From: Variovorax paradoxus EPS
Lineage (GTDB): Bacteria > Pseudomonadota > Gammaproteobacteria > Burkholderiales > Burkholderiaceae_C
Assembly (NCBI RefSeq): GCF_000184745.1
Contig: NC_014931.1
Location: 2,914,001-2,978,000, forward strand
Length of the DNA stretch: 64,000 nucleotides
Direction: 5' to 3'
The translations under genes were made by a program, and so were the position numbers. Position 1 is the first letter of the stretch, and each line of letters starts with the position of its first letter. Below the pieces are notes generated by a model. That model worked only from the letters and a program-made list of their open reading frames with translations, made no database searches and had not been told where the DNA came from. Of the stretch, positions 8,718-19,380 are shown one piece after another.

Positions 8718-9634
8718 TGCAGCAGACGAACCCCGCGGCAGTCGGCAGCTACCTGCGCGGACTGCAGCAGTCGATCATCGCGGCGGTCGAGAAGGCCGAT
8801 GGCGGCACCTGCCTGCACGATGCCTGGCACAAGGCGCCGGGCGAGCAACTGCAGGGCAATGGCCTGACTTGCATCCTCGAAGGCGGGGCTCTGTTCGAGC
8901 GCGCGGGCTGCGGTTTCTCTCAGGTGCGCGGGCCCAAGCTGCCGCCTTCGGCCACGCAGAACCGGCCTGAATTGGCCGGCGCGCCATTCGAGGCGATGGG
9001 CGTGTCGCTGGTGTTCCATCCGCGCAATCCGTACGTGCCGATCGTCCACATGAACGTGCGCATGCTGGCCGCGCTGCCCGAGGGCGGCGAGCCGGTCTGC
9101 TGGTTCGGCGGCGGCATGGACCTGACGCCTTGCTACGGCTTCGAGGAAGACGCGGTGCACTTTCACACCGTGTGCCGCGATGCGCTCGCGCCCTTCGGCG
9201 ACGACAAGTACCCGCGCTTCAAGACCTGGTGCGACGAGTATTTTTTCCTGAAGCACCGCAATGAGCAGCGCGGCATCGGTGGCATCTTCTTCGACGACTT
9301 CGCCGAAGGCGGTTTCGAGAATGGCTTTGCGCTGATCCGTTCGGTCGGCGATGCGCTCCTGCCGGCGTACCTGCCGCTGGTCGAGCGCCGTCGCCACACG
9401 CACTACGACGAACGCGAGCGCGAATTCCAGCTTTACCGACGCGGTCGGTATGTCGAGTTCAACCTCGTGTGGGACCGCGGCACGCACTTCGGGCTTCAGT
9501 CGGGCGGGCGCACCGAATCGATCCTGCTCTCGATGCCGCCGCTCGCAAGCTGGGCTTACCGTCAGCAGCCGGAACCCGGCAGCCCCGAAGCCGCGCTGTA
9601 CAGCGACTTTCTTCCGCGGCGCGACTGGCTGTGA
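8717..9634 (+). CDS. hemF: Oxygen-dependent coproporphyrinogen III oxidase
   Basis: Converts coproporphyrinogen III to protoporphyrinogen IX in aerobic haem synthesis. 305 aa, the usual size. Signature blocks are [15 protein letters not shown] (about residue 125), [17 protein letters not shown] (about residue 180) with the conserved His, and [29 protein letters not shown] near the C-terminus. It starts on the purD stop and its own TGA overlaps the GTG of nadD, forming a coupled purD-hemF-nadD-rsfS-rlmH string. Confidence 0.97.
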   Translation: MQQTNPAAVGSYLRGLQQSIIAAVEKADGGTCLHDAWHKAPGEQLQGNGLTCILEGGALFERAGCGFSQVRGPKLPPSATQNRPELAGAPFEAMGVSLVFHPRNPYVPIVHMNVRMLAALPEGGEPVCWFGGGMDLTPCYGFEEDAVHFHTVCRDALAPFGDDKYPRFKTWCDEYFFLKHRNEQRGIGGIFFDDFAEGGFENGFALIRSVGDALLPAYLPLVERRRHTHYDEREREFQLYRRGRYVEFNLVWDRGTHFGLQSGGRTESILLSMPPLASWAYRQQPEPGSPEAALYSDFLPRRDWL

Positions 9635-10263
9635 ACTCTTCCGGCAAGGCTCCGCGCATCGGCGTCTTCGGCGGCGCTTTCGATCCGCCGCACAACGCCC
9701 ACGTCGCCTTGGCCAAAGCCGCATTGGCGCAGCTGGACCTGGCCGAGTTGCACGTCATCCCGACAGGGCAGGCATGGCATAAGAGCCGCACGCTCACGCC
9801 GAAAGAAGACCGCCTAGCGATGACGCGGCTGGCCTTCGCCGATTTGAAGGGCGGCAAGGTCGTCATCGACAGCCGCGAAGTGTTGCGCGACGGCCCCACC
9901 TACACGCTGGACACCCTGCACGAGTTGCAGAAAGAGCAGCCCGGCGCTCAACTGGTTTTGATCATGGGCGCCGACCAGGCGAGCGCGTTGCCGAGCTGGC
10001 ACGGCTGGCAGGCTATACTCGGCATTGCTATCGTTTCTGTAGCGTATCGCGCACTATCGACGGGCGGCATTGCCCGTTTTGATCCGAACATGCTGCCCAA
10101 CCTCCCGGCTGGCGCGCGTTTCGAGGCGCTAGAACTGCCTGCCATGGACACCAGCGCCACCGAGATTCGGCGGCGCGCTGCACTGGGCGTGGACATTTCC
10201 TCGCTGGTTCCGCCCACGGTTGCACGCTATATTGACCAACACCACCTCTACCGCTCTGCCTGA
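9631..10263 (+). CDS. nadD: Nicotinate-nucleotide adenylyltransferase
   Basis: Adenylates nicotinate mononucleotide in NAD synthesis. 210 aa from GTG 9631, chosen because it overlaps the hemF stop (GTGA) and because the first motif follows within 12 residues. Nucleotidyltransferase signatures are [15 protein letters not shown] (about residues 11-25) and the ISSTEI-like [10 protein letters not shown] at about residue 170. The MGADQ substrate loop lies at about residue 110. It precedes rsfS with a one-base overlap (TGATG), the common nadD-rsfS-rlmH arrangement of proteobacteria. Confidence 0.95.
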   Translation: MNSSGKAPRIGVFGGAFDPPHNAHVALAKAALAQLDLAELHVIPTGQAWHKSRTLTPKEDRLAMTRLAFADLKGGKVVIDSREVLRDGPTYTLDTLHELQKEQPGAQLVLIMGADQASALPSWHGWQAILGIAIVSVAYRALSTGGIARFDPNMLPNLPAGARFEALELPAMDTSATEIRRRAALGVDISSLVPPTVARYIDQHHLYRSA

Positions 10264-10952
10264 TGACCACTGAAGCCGCCGCCAAGAAAGACACCCAGAA
10301 ACTCCAGCGAGCCATCATCGATGGACTCGAAGACGTCAAGGCGCAGGACATCCAGGTATTCGACACAGAGCACTTGTCGCCGCTGTTCGAGCGCGTGATC
10401 GTCGCGTCGGGCACTTCGAATCGCCAAACCAAGGCGCTCGCCGCCAGCGTGCGCGATGCGGTCCGCGAGGCCGGATTCGGCAAGCCGCGCATCGAGGGCG
10501 AAGACAACGGCGAGTGGATCATCGTGGACTGCGGCGCGGCCGTCGCGCACATCATGCAGCCCGCAATTCGACAGTACTACCACCTCGAAGAGATCTGGGG
10601 CGACAAGCCGGTGCGCGCCAAGCTGGGCGGTGCCAAGCCTGCCGCCAGTACCTCGTCGAGCACGGAAGAAGCGGGCGAGAAGAAGAAAAAGCCCGCCGCC
10701 AAAGAACCTTCGCTGCGCCGCTCGAGCGCCGCCAAGACGGCGGTCAAGGCAGCCGAGCAGGAAGCCAGGGAAGAGAAAGCCCGCCGCTCGCCGGCAAGAA
10801 AAACGGCTGCGAAGAAGGCACCCGCCAAGAAGACCTCGACCACAGCGCGCACGCCGGTCAAGGTGATCGGCAAGCCCGCCGCCAAGAAGACCACAGCCAA
10901 GCCAGCGGCAAAGAAGGCGCCTGCCAAGAAGGCGCCAGCCCGCCGCGCATGA
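10263..10952 (+). CDS. rsfS: Ribosomal silencing factor RsfS with long basic Lys/Ala/Pro tail
   Basis: Binds ribosomal protein uL14 and blocks subunit joining in stationary phase. Residues 1 to about 120 are the RsfS core: [47 protein letters not shown] and YYHLEEIW. The family is normally about 105-130 aa, but this protein is 229 aa. The extra ~105 residues are a histone-H1-like tail of repeated [13 protein letters not shown] units, preceded by a run of Glu and Lys. The tail is in frame, ends normally and overlaps the rlmH ATG by four bases (ATGA), so it is not a frameshift artefact. A nucleic-acid-binding or ribosome-tethering role for the tail is inference. Confidence 0.93.
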   Translation: MTTEAAAKKDTQKLQRAIIDGLEDVKAQDIQVFDTEHLSPLFERVIVASGTSNRQTKALAASVRDAVREAGFGKPRIEGEDNGEWIIVDCGAAVAHIMQPAIRQYYHLEEIWGDKPVRAKLGGAKPAASTSSSTEEAGEKKKKPAAKEPSLRRSSAAKTAVKAAEQEAREEKARRSPARKTAAKKAPAKKTSTTARTPVKVIGKPAAKKTTAKPAAKKAPAKKAPARRA

Positions 10953-11416
10953 AGCTCTTGGTGGTCGCCGTCGGGCAGCGCATGCCCGACTGGGCGCAGA
11001 CTGCCTGGGACGATTACGCCAAGCGCTTCCCGCCCGAGCTCAAACTCGAGCTGCGCGCCGTCAAGACCGAACCCCGCGGCTCCAAGTCATTGGAGACGCT
11101 CTACGCCGCCGAACGCGAACGCATCGAGGGCGCCATTGCCCGCGGCATGCGCATCGTGGCGCTCGACGAGCGCGGCACCGCACTCACCACCAAGGCACTC
11201 GCCGCGCGCCTGCAGGCTTGGCAGATCGAGGGCGATGACGTGGCCCTCGTGATCGGCGGGCCCGATGGCCTCGACCCCGCCTTCAAGGCCGCGGCGCACG
11301 AACGCATCCGTCTCTCGGACCTGACCCTGCCGCATGCGATGGCGCGGGTGCTGCTGGTCGAGCAGCTGTACCGGGCGTGGTCGGTCAACGCGGGCCATCC
11401 GTACCACCGGGAATGA
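10949..11416 (+). CDS. rlmH: 23S rRNA (pseudouridine1915-N3)-methyltransferase
   Basis: SPOUT-class enzyme that methylates pseudouridine 1915 of 23S rRNA in the assembled 70S ribosome. 155 aa, the family length. It opens with [15 protein letters not shown] and carries the trefoil-knot SAM loop [10 protein letters not shown] at about residue 105. It ends with the diagnostic [18 protein letters not shown] and a terminal GHPYHRE. ATG 10949 overlaps the rsfS stop (ATGA). Confidence 0.96.
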   Translation: MKLLVVAVGQRMPDWAQTAWDDYAKRFPPELKLELRAVKTEPRGSKSLETLYAAERERIEGAIARGMRIVALDERGTALTTKALAARLQAWQIEGDDVALVIGGPDGLDPAFKAAAHERIRLSDLTLPHAMARVLLVEQLYRAWSVNAGHPYHRE

Positions 11417-11508
11417 CCGGGCCGGCCGCCTTGCTCGATGAGGCGAACTGCGAACCTGTGCCCGCGCTGCTGCCGCATGAAATGGTCTGGAACCTCACGG
11501 AGCCTTGA
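11413..11508 (+). CDS. Possible 31-aa ORF bridging rlmH and maf
   Basis: ATG 11413 overlaps the rlmH TGA (ATGA), and its TGA at 11506-11508 overlaps the TTG start of maf (TTGA). The peptide has four acidic residues and ends in [12 protein letters not shown] recognise no family. The exact fit between two coupled genes suggests a translational relay that keeps ribosomes on the message, or a decayed gene. There is no independent evidence of function. Confidence 0.35.
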   Translation: MTGPAALLDEANCEPVPALLPHEMVWNLTEP

Positions 11509-12113
11509 ACTTGCCCGACTTCATTTACCTTGCGTCGCAAAGCCCGCGCCGCGCTCAATTGCTCGGCCAACTCGGGGTTCGCCATGAACTGCTGTTGGCC
11601 ACGCCCGACGAAGATGCCGAGTCGCTCGAAGTCGTGTTGCCCAACGAGTCGCCGACGGCGTATGTGCAGCGTGTCACCGCCCTCAAGCTCGATGCCGCCG
11701 TCGCGCGACGCAAGCGCCTCGGCCTGCCCGACGCACCCGTGCTCTGTGCCGACACCACAGTCGCGCTGGGCCGCACCATCCTCGGCAAGCCCGACGACGC
11801 GCGCGATGCCGAGCGCATGCTGGCGCTCCTGTCCGGCAGCACCCACCGCGTGCTGACCGCCGTCGCGCTGCAGCACGGCCGCCGCCGTCATGCGGCGCTG
11901 AGCGTGTCGCGCGTGCGCTTCGCCGCGATCACGAAGAAGCAGATCGCTGGCTATGCAGCCAGCGGCGAGCCGCTCGGCAAGGCCGGCGCCTATGCGATCC
12001 AGGGCGCAGCGGCGGCCTTCATCGAGCACATCAGCGGGTCCTATTCGGGCATCATGGGACTCCCGATGTTCGAGACCGCGCAGCTGCTTCGCAGTGCCGG
12101 TTTCAAAACTTAA
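11505..12113 (+). CDS. maf: Maf-family nucleoside triphosphate pyrophosphatase
   Basis: House-cleaning hydrolase of non-canonical or pyrimidine nucleoside triphosphates, about 200 aa as expected. Diagnostic motifs are [13 protein letters not shown] at the N-terminus (the SxSPRR substrate loop), [10 protein letters not shown] at about residue 80 with the catalytic Asp, and [14 protein letters not shown] at about residue 155. Both TTG 11505 and TTG 11511 are possible starts; 11505 overlaps the preceding 31-aa ORF, while family members usually begin close to the second. It lies directly upstream of rng, the usual arrangement. Confidence 0.93.
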   Translation: MNLPDFIYLASQSPRRAQLLGQLGVRHELLLATPDEDAESLEVVLPNESPTAYVQRVTALKLDAAVARRKRLGLPDAPVLCADTTVALGRTILGKPDDARDAERMLALLSGSTHRVLTAVALQHGRRRHAALSVSRVRFAAITKKQIAGYAASGEPLGKAGAYAIQGAAAAFIEHISGSYSGIMGLPMFETAQLLRSAGFKT

Positions 12114-12120
12114 GAATTCC

Positions 12121-13647
<1,527 letters not shown>

Positions 13648-13656
13648 GCGAGCGGC

Positions 13657-15441
13657 TCAGAGCGTCGGGTCTTGCCCCGGCGTCGCACTGCGCACGGCCA
13701 ACGTCTGCAGGCGTGCATAGAGCCCGTCGAGCGCCATCAACTGCGCGTGGCTGCCTTGCTCGGCAATGCGGCCTTGCTCCATCACGATGATGCGGTCCGC
13801 ATGCTGGATGGTCGAGAGCCGATGCGCCACGATCAGCGTGGTGCGGTTCTGCATCAGGCGATGCAGGGCATCCTGCACCAGCCGTTCCGATTCGGTGTCG
13901 AGCGCCGAGGTGGCTTCGTCGAGCAGCAGTACCGGCGCGTTCTTGTAGAGAGCGCGCGCGATCGCGAGACGCTGGCGTTGGCCGCCGGAGAGCTGCGTGG
14001 CGTTGTGGCCCAGCACCGTGTCCATGCCCTGCGGCAGGTTCTCGACGTGGGCGCTCAGGTTGGCGGCGACCAGGCATTCGTTGACGCGTTCGCGGTCGAT
14101 CTCCGAGCCCAGTGCCACATTGGCCGCCAGCGTGTCGTTGAGCATGACCACGTCCTGGCTCACCATCGCGAACTGCGCGCGCAGGCTCTTCAATTTCCAC
14201 TCACTGGTGTCGTGACCATCGAGCAGCACCTGCCCGCCGCTGGGCTGCACGAAGCGCGGCAGCAGGTTGACCAGCGTGGTCTTGCCAGAGCCTGAAGGGC
14301 CGACGAAAGCCACCACCTGGCCAGGCTGGATGGTCAGGCTCACGCCGTCGAGCGCGCGCTGTTCATCGTCGCCGCGGTAGCTGACCTGCACGTTGCGCAG
14401 CTCGATGTGGCCATCGGCGTGCGCCATCTCGAAGCTGCCTTGCGATTCGGGCGCGACCTCATCGACCAGGATCAGGCCGCGTTCCAGCGCAGCAAGCCCG
14501 CGCGTGATCGGCCCGGCCACTTCGGCGAGGCGCCGGATCGGCGCGATCAGCATGAGCATGGCGGTGATGTAGGCGACGAATCCACCGACGGTGAAGCCCT
14601 GCTTGCCGCTTTGCCAGAGGGCGATCATCACGACGATCGACAGCGCGAGCGAAGCCATCATCTGCGTGAGTGGCGTGGTCGCGGCCTGGGCGATGGTGGA
14701 CTTCACGGCCAGGCGGTTGAGCCGTTGGCTCAGTTGTTCGAAGCGGCGCTCCTGGGCCTGCTCGGCGCCATGCAGTCGCACGACGCGATGGGCGAGCACG
14801 TTCTCCTCGACCACGTAGGCCAGCTCGTCGGTAGCCTGCTGGCCCTGTTGTGTGAGCTTGTAGAGGCGCTTGGAGAACACCTTCATGATCCAGGAGATGC
14901 TGGGCACGAGAAACGCGACGATCAGCGTCAGCTTCCAGTTCAGATAGACCAGGTAGCCCAGAAGCGCGATGAGCGTGAAGCCATCGCGTGAAAGCCCAAG
15001 CAGCGCCTGCACCAGCAGCATCGCGCCGGTCTGCACCTCGTACACCACCGTGTTCGACAGCGCACTCGCCGACTGGCGCGTGAAGAGAGCGAGCTCGGCG
15101 CCGAGCAGGCGTTCGAACAGCACCCGGCGCAGCTTCTGCATGCCTTCATTGGCGATACGCGACAAAGCATATTGAGAGATGAATTGCGCGATGCCGCGCA
15201 CGGCGAACAGCAGCAGCACGGCGGCGGGCACGAACCACAGCGGCATCTCCCCGCGGGTGAAGCCGCGGTCGAGCAGCGGCTTCAGAAGCGCGGCCATCAG
15301 CGGCTCGGTGATGGCCGCCAGCATGGCCCCGCAGAGGCCCACGGCCCACCATTTGCGCGAGCTGCCGAACCAGGTCATGAGACGCGCCAGACGGCGCATC
15401 AGGGGAGGGCGCGGGGTCTCGCTGCCAGGGGATGCTTGCAT
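13657..15441 (-). CDS. msbA: Lipid A export-type ABC transporter (MsbA family)
   Basis: Flippase half-transporter, 594 aa from ATG 15441. The first ~330 residues form a six-helix ABC exporter domain. The ATPase domain has Walker A GPSGSGKT (about residue 395), the signature LSGGQRQRLAIARAL, Walker B VLLLDEATSALD and the H-loop VAHRLST. Domain order and length match MsbA/LpxM-associated exporters that move lipid A-core across the inner membrane; the fusion pattern also fits generic multidrug exporters. It is convergent with rng (9-base gap) and divergent from tolB. Confidence 0.85.
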   Translation of the reverse strand: MQASPGSETPRPPLMRRLARLMTWFGSSRKWWAVGLCGAMLAAITEPLMAALLKPLLDRGFTRGEMPLWFVPAAVLLLFAVRGIAQFISQYALSRIANEGMQKLRRVLFERLLGAELALFTRQSASALSNTVVYEVQTGAMLLVQALLGLSRDGFTLIALLGYLVYLNWKLTLIVAFLVPSISWIMKVFSKRLYKLTQQGQQATDELAYVVEENVLAHRVVRLHGAEQAQERRFEQLSQRLNRLAVKSTIAQAATTPLTQMMASLALSIVVMIALWQSGKQGFTVGGFVAYITAMLMLIAPIRRLAEVAGPITRGLAALERGLILVDEVAPESQGSFEMAHADGHIELRNVQVSYRGDDEQRALDGVSLTIQPGQVVAFVGPSGSGKTTLVNLLPRFVQPSGGQVLLDGHDTSEWKLKSLRAQFAMVSQDVVMLNDTLAANVALGSEIDRERVNECLVAANLSAHVENLPQGMDTVLGHNATQLSGGQRQRLAIARALYKNAPVLLLDEATSALDTESERLVQDALHRLMQNRTTLIVAHRLSTIQHADRIIVMEQGRIAEQGSHAQLMALDGLYARLQTLAVRSATPGQDPTL

Positions 15442-15604
15442 GGCGGCGGATTCTACGGGTCGTCCCGAGGCTCGCTTTTTGCCAGAGTCGTGTAGGACCG
15501 AACCGATGGATAAACGTTTTGTGACGGGAGCACCGGGCCAGTGTGTAACATGTGGCCCCTTGCGTCGGGCCGAAACTTTTTGTCCGAAAACCTCTCCGAA
15601 CCGC

Positions 15605-16921
15605 ATGAACAAGCCGTTGTCAGCTCCTACCCCAACTCCTTCTTCATCGCTATTTGCACGCCGCAGTCTCATTGCGGCCCTTGCTGCCACCCCCATGCTT
15701 CCAGCGCTCGCCCAGTTCCGGGTCGAAGTGTCGGGCGTCGGGTTGACGCAATTGCCAATCGCGTTGGTCCCTTTCAAGGGCCAGGATTCATCGCCGCAGA
15801 AGATCTCCGACATCGTCCAGGCCGACCTGGAACGCAGCGGCCAGTTCCGCGGCGTCGATGCCTCGGGCCAGGCGCTGGACGAGGCCTCGCGTCCCGACCT
15901 CTCGCTGTGGCGCCAACGCACGGCCGACTCGCTCGTCGTTGGCAGCGTCACCCGACTCGCAGACGGCCGCTTCGATGTGAAGTTCCGCCTGTGGGACGTG
16001 GTGAAGGGCCAGGACCTCGGCGGCCAGAGCTACACCGTTCCGCAAGGCGACCTGCGCCTCGCCTCGCACCGCATCGCCGACTTCGTCTATGAAAAGCTGA
16101 CCGGCGAGAAGGGCATCTTCTCGACCCGCATCGCGTACGTCACCAAGGGCGGCAGCCGCTATTCGCTGTGGGTGGCCGACGCCGACGGCGAGAACGCGCA
16201 GGCCGCACTCGCGAGCCCCGAGCCGATCATCTCGCCGTGCTGGTCGTCCAACGGCCAGCAACTGGCGTACGTGTCCTTCGAATCGCGCAAGCCCGTGGTC
16301 TACGTGCACAACGTGGCCAGCGGCCAGCGCCGACTGCTGGCGAACTTCAAGGGTTCCAACAGCGCGCCTGCATGGGCACCGGACGGCAACTCGCTCGCCG
16401 TCACCCTCAGCCGCGACGGTGGCTCGCAGCTCTACACGATCCCGGCCAGCGGCGGCGAGCCGCGCCGGCTGACCCAGAGCGCGAGCATCGACACCGAGCC
16501 GGTGTACTCGGCCGACGGCAGCACGATCTATTTCGTGAGCGACCGCGGCGGTGCTCCCCAGATCTACAAGATGGGTGCCAGCGGCGGCAACCCGACCCGC
16601 GTCACGTTCAGCGGCACCTACAACATTTCTCCGTCCGTCAGCGGCGATGGCCGGTGGTTGGCCTACATCTCGCGCATTGGCGGTGCCTTCAAACTCCAGG
16701 TGATGGAGTTGGCGACGGGTAATGTGGCGTCCATCACCGACACCAACGCCGACGAGAGCCCGAGTTTTGCCCCCAATAGCAAGCTGATCGTCTACGCAAC
16801 GCACTTGCAAGGCCGTGAAGCGCTGATGACGACCACGCTCGACGGAAAAATAAAGGCACGACTGGCGGGACAGGCGGGAGACATCAGGGAACCGGACTGG
16901 GGTCCGTTTCAAAAGCAATGA
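15605..16921 (+). CDS. tolB: Tol-Pal system periplasmic protein TolB
   Basis: Periplasmic beta-propeller of the Tol-Pal envelope-constriction machine; binds Pal. 438 aa from ATG 15605. The N-terminus has a signal peptide with a paired-arginine, Tat-like start (FARRSLIAALAATPMLPALA), followed by the TolB amino-terminal domain. The WD40-like blades carry repeated SPCWSSNGQQLAYVS, APAWAPDGNSLAVT and EPVYSADGSTIYFVS motifs. tolQRA are not adjacent here. It heads tolB-pal-cpoB-tcdA, and the 163 bases upstream, shared with divergent msbA, should hold its promoter. Confidence 0.95.
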   Translation: MNKPLSAPTPTPSSSLFARRSLIAALAATPMLPALAQFRVEVSGVGLTQLPIALVPFKGQDSSPQKISDIVQADLERSGQFRGVDASGQALDEASRPDLSLWRQRTADSLVVGSVTRLADGRFDVKFRLWDVVKGQDLGGQSYTVPQGDLRLASHRIADFVYEKLTGEKGIFSTRIAYVTKGGSRYSLWVADADGENAQAALASPEPIISPCWSSNGQQLAYVSFESRKPVVYVHNVASGQRRLLANFKGSNSAPAWAPDGNSLAVTLSRDGGSQLYTIPASGGEPRRLTQSASIDTEPVYSADGSTIYFVSDRGGAPQIYKMGASGGNPTRVTFSGTYNISPSVSGDGRWLAYISRIGGAFKLQVMELATGNVASITDTNADESPSFAPNSKLIVYATHLQGREALMTTTLDGKIKARLAGQAGDIREPDWGPFQKQ

Positions 16922-16946
16922 TTAGGTTTATTTTGAGGAGTTCGTA

Positions 16947-17465
16947 ATGTTGAAACGCACAATTTATTCGCTGGCCATCGTGGCTCTCATCGCCGGTTGC
17001 TCGTCGGGCACGAAGCTCAACGAGACGCCCGTCACCGACGGCCGCGGCACCGCGGGCCAGCAAGGCGGCGGCGCCAGCACGGTGACCCCGGTCAACGCTG
17101 ACCAGAGCGCAGCCACGGCACAAGGCCCGGTCGGCGTGGCTCGCATCGTGTACTTCGACTACGACAGCTACACGGTCAAGCCCGAGTTCCAGTCGATCGT
17201 CGACGGCCACGCCCGCTTCCTGAAGAGCGCACCGCAGCGTCGCATCTCGATCGAAGGCCATACCGATGAGCGCGGTGGCCGTGAGTACAACCTGGCCCTC
17301 GGCCAGAAGCGCGCCGAAGCCGTTCGCCGTGCACTGACCCTGCTGGGCGTGAACGACAGCCAGATCGAAGCCGTGAGCTTCGGCAAGGAAAAGCCGGCCG
17401 TCCAGGGTGGTGGCGAAGAGGCGTGGGCACAGAACCGCCGCGCTGAAATCCGCTACACCCGGTGA
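16947..17465 (+). CDS. pal: Peptidoglycan-associated lipoprotein Pal
   Basis: Outer-membrane lipoprotein that ties the envelope to peptidoglycan and to TolB. 172 aa. Signal peptide with lipobox IAGCSS, an about 40-residue Gly/Thr/Gln-rich tether, then an OmpA-like domain: VYFDYDSYTVKPEF, IEGHTDERGGREYNLALGQKRA and QNRRAEIRY (all diagnostic). A GAGG ribosome site lies upstream of the ATG. Its TGA overlaps the next ATG (TGATG). Confidence 0.97.
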   Translation: MLKRTIYSLAIVALIAGCSSGTKLNETPVTDGRGTAGQQGGGASTVTPVNADQSAATAQGPVGVARIVYFDYDSYTVKPEFQSIVDGHARFLKSAPQRRISIEGHTDERGGREYNLALGQKRAEAVRRALTLLGVNDSQIEAVSFGKEKPAVQGGGEEAWAQNRRAEIRYTR

Positions 17466-18214
17466 TGCCACGCGCTCTGTTGCGGGGCGCGGCGCTGGCT
17501 GCCGCCCTGCTTTGCGTCTCGATGGGCTCACAGGCCGCGTTGTTCGAGGATGACGAAGCCCGCAAGGCCATCCTCGACCTGCGCCAGCGCGTCGAGGCCA
17601 TGCGCCAGCAAACCGACCAGCGGCTGACGGACGAAAACGGCCAGTTGCGCCGCAGCCTGCTCGACCTGCAGAACCAGATCGAGCAGATGCGTGGCGATCT
17701 GGCGCGCATGACCGGACAGAACGAGCAGCTCACGCGCACGCTGAGCGAAATGCAGTCGCGCCAGACCACCATCGACGACAAGCTCAGGCAGAACGAGCCG
17801 TCCAAGGTGACGGTCGACGGCCGCGAGTTCAACGCCGATCCCAAGGAAAAGGCCGACTTCGAAGCTGCGCTCGGCATCTTCCGTGCCGGCCAGTTCGCGC
17901 AGTCGCAAACGGCCTTCGCCGAATTCGTCAAGCGCTATCCGCAAAGCGGCTACAACGCCTCGGCCCTGTTCTGGCTCGGCAATGCGCAGTACGCCACTCG
18001 CAACTACAACGAGGCCATCGCGAACTTCCGCTCGATGCTCTCGCTCGCGCCCGACCATGCCAAGGCCCCCGAGGCCGTGCTGTCGATCGCGAACTGCCAG
18101 ATCGAGCTGAAGGACACGCGCTCGGCACGCCGCACGCTGGAAGACCTGGCCAAGGCCTATCCGCAGTCCGAAGCCGCACAGGCGGGCCGCGAGCGTCTCT
18201 CGCGCCTGCGCTGA
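17465..18214 (+). CDS. cpoB: Tol-Pal system protein CpoB/YbgF
   Basis: Periplasmic coordinator of peptidoglycan synthesis and outer-membrane constriction. 249 aa. Signal peptide (residues 1 to about 25, AAALLCVSMGSQA), then a coiled coil (about 30-95; KAILDLRQRVEAMRQQTDQR and LLDLQNQIEQMR). The C-terminal TPR domain starts at about residue 125 with YPQSGYNASALFWLGNAQYA. ATG 17465 overlaps the pal stop by one base; a GTG one codon earlier is also in frame. Confidence 0.95.
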   Translation: MPRALLRGAALAAALLCVSMGSQAALFEDDEARKAILDLRQRVEAMRQQTDQRLTDENGQLRRSLLDLQNQIEQMRGDLARMTGQNEQLTRTLSEMQSRQTTIDDKLRQNEPSKVTVDGREFNADPKEKADFEAALGIFRAGQFAQSQTAFAEFVKRYPQSGYNASALFWLGNAQYATRNYNEAIANFRSMLSLAPDHAKAPEAVLSIANCQIELKDTRSARRTLEDLAKAYPQSEAAQAGRERLSRLR

Positions 18215-18233
18215 TGTCAGCGGAGCAGTCCGC

Positions 18234-19079
18234 TTGAGCGCAACCCTTCCTGCAGCGTTCACACCGGTCGCCGCGGATGTCGTCACCGACACCGCGGCGC
18301 CTGACTTTGCGCGCCGCTTCGGCGGCCTCGAGCGGCTCTACGGCGTGGCCGGTGCCGCGCGCATCCGCAACGCGCATGTGCTCGTCGCCGGCATCGGCGG
18401 CGTGGGCTCGTGGGCGGTGGAGGCGTTGGCTCGCAGCGGGGTGGGGCGGCTGACGCTGGTCGATCTCGATCATGTGTCGGAGTCGAACATCAACCGGCAG
18501 ATCCACGCGCTCGAAGCGACCGTGGGGCAGGCGAAGGTCGAAGCCATGCGCGACCGCATCGCGCAGATCAATCCCGACTGCAAGGTGCTCGCGCTCGACG
18601 AGTTTGTCGAACCCGGCAACTGGACGGCTTTGCTCGATGCCGCACAGGCCGCGAATGGCCCGGCCACTGCCGTCATCGACGCCTGCGACCAGGTGAAGGC
18701 CAAGCTGACCATGGCCGCATGGGCACGCGCATCGCGTGATGCCGCATTCATCACAGTGGGCGCTGCGGGCGGCAAGCGGCAAGCGCACAAGGTCGACATC
18801 GACGATCTTTCGCTCGTCACGCACGATCCGCTGCTCACCCAGCTTCGCCAGCGCCTGCGCAAAGAACATGGCGCGCCGCGCGAAGGCAAGAAGATCGGCG
18901 TGACCTGCGTCTTCAGCCGCGAGAGCGTTGCGCCGCCCGATGCGTCCTGCGCGATCGAAGAAGGCGACGGTTCGCTCAATTGCCATGGCTATGGTTCAGT
19001 GGTGAGCGTCACGGCCACCTTCGGGCAATGTGCGGCAGGTTGGGTTCTCGACAAAATCGCGAGCAACGCCACGCTATAA
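18234..19079 (+). CDS. tcdA: tRNA threonylcarbamoyladenosine dehydratase
   Basis: E1-like enzyme that cyclises t6A at tRNA position 37 to ct6A. 281 aa. It has the ThiF/MoeB nucleotide site VAGIGGVGSWAVEALARSGVG, LVDLDHVSESNINRQIHA and DACDQVKAK. The catalytic-cysteine region is GVTCVFSRE near residue 225, with a family-typical SFGTVT-like NCHGYGSVVSVTATFG end. TTG 18234 is the first start after cpoB, 19 bases away; no better ATG precedes the ATP site. Its stop sits in the tRNA-Lys promoter region. Confidence 0.93.
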   Translation: MSATLPAAFTPVAADVVTDTAAPDFARRFGGLERLYGVAGAARIRNAHVLVAGIGGVGSWAVEALARSGVGRLTLVDLDHVSESNINRQIHALEATVGQAKVEAMRDRIAQINPDCKVLALDEFVEPGNWTALLDAAQAANGPATAVIDACDQVKAKLTMAAWARASRDAAFITVGAAGGKRQAHKVDIDDLSLVTHDPLLTQLRQRLRKEHGAPREGKKIGVTCVFSRESVAPPDASCAIEEGDGSLNCHGYGSVVSVTATFGQCAAGWVLDKIASNATL

Positions 19080-19080
19080 T
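19075..19080 (+). promoter_or_regulatory. Consensus -10 element upstream of tRNA-Lys
   Basis: A perfect TATAAT overlaps the end of tcdA, about 50 bases before the tRNA. I do not find a good -35 hexamer at 17 bases; TCGACA at 19048-19053 is a near match but too distant. Confidence 0.5.
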
Positions 19081-19128
19081 CTTTGGCTTTGCCGGATTCA
19101 ACATCGGCAAGAAGCAAAAAATGGTTCC

Positions 19129-19204
19129 GGGACGTTAGCTCAGTTGGTAGAGCAGCGGACTTTTAATCCGTTGGTCACTGGTTCGAATCCAGTACGTCCT
19201 ACCA
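19129..19204 (+). tRNA. tRNA-Lys (anticodon TTT)
   Basis: A 76-nt cloverleaf. Acceptor GGGACGT pairs with ACGTCCT (one G-T), with a D-arm around TAGCTCAGTTGGTAGAGCA. The anticodon loop CTTTTAA gives TTT; the T-arm is ACTGG-TTCGAAT-CCAGT, and CCA is encoded at 19202-19204. Its 3' end is the left attachment site of the island. The integrated element reconstitutes the gene, so it should still be functional. Confidence 0.97.
19190..19204 (+). other. attL core (tRNA-Lys 3' end)
   Basis: Left copy of the 15-bp direct repeat, identical to 54737-54751. It lies in the T-stem/acceptor/CCA part of tRNA-Lys, the usual target of P4-type tyrosine integrases. Confidence 0.88.
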
Positions 19205-19238
19205 GAACTACCTCCGCATGAAGCCGAGGACATACATC

Positions 19239-19272
19239 AGCCCTAAGTGAATCAATCACTTAGGGCTTTTTT
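19239..19272 (+). terminator. Rho-independent terminator at the left end of the island
   Basis: Perfect 12-bp stem AGCCCTAAGTGA / TCACTTAGGGCT with a 5-nt loop, running into six T residues. It ends tRNA-Lys transcription inside the island, replacing the native terminator that integration has moved to 54761. Confidence 0.9.
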
Positions 19273-19380
19273 GTGTCCGCCGACGGCCGCTTGTGTATGC
19301 TTGAAGCCGGCGAGTTTGTTGGTACATGCGCTGGTATTGGCCGCTGTGGCTGATGGTATCGACGACGCCGGAGGCGATCG

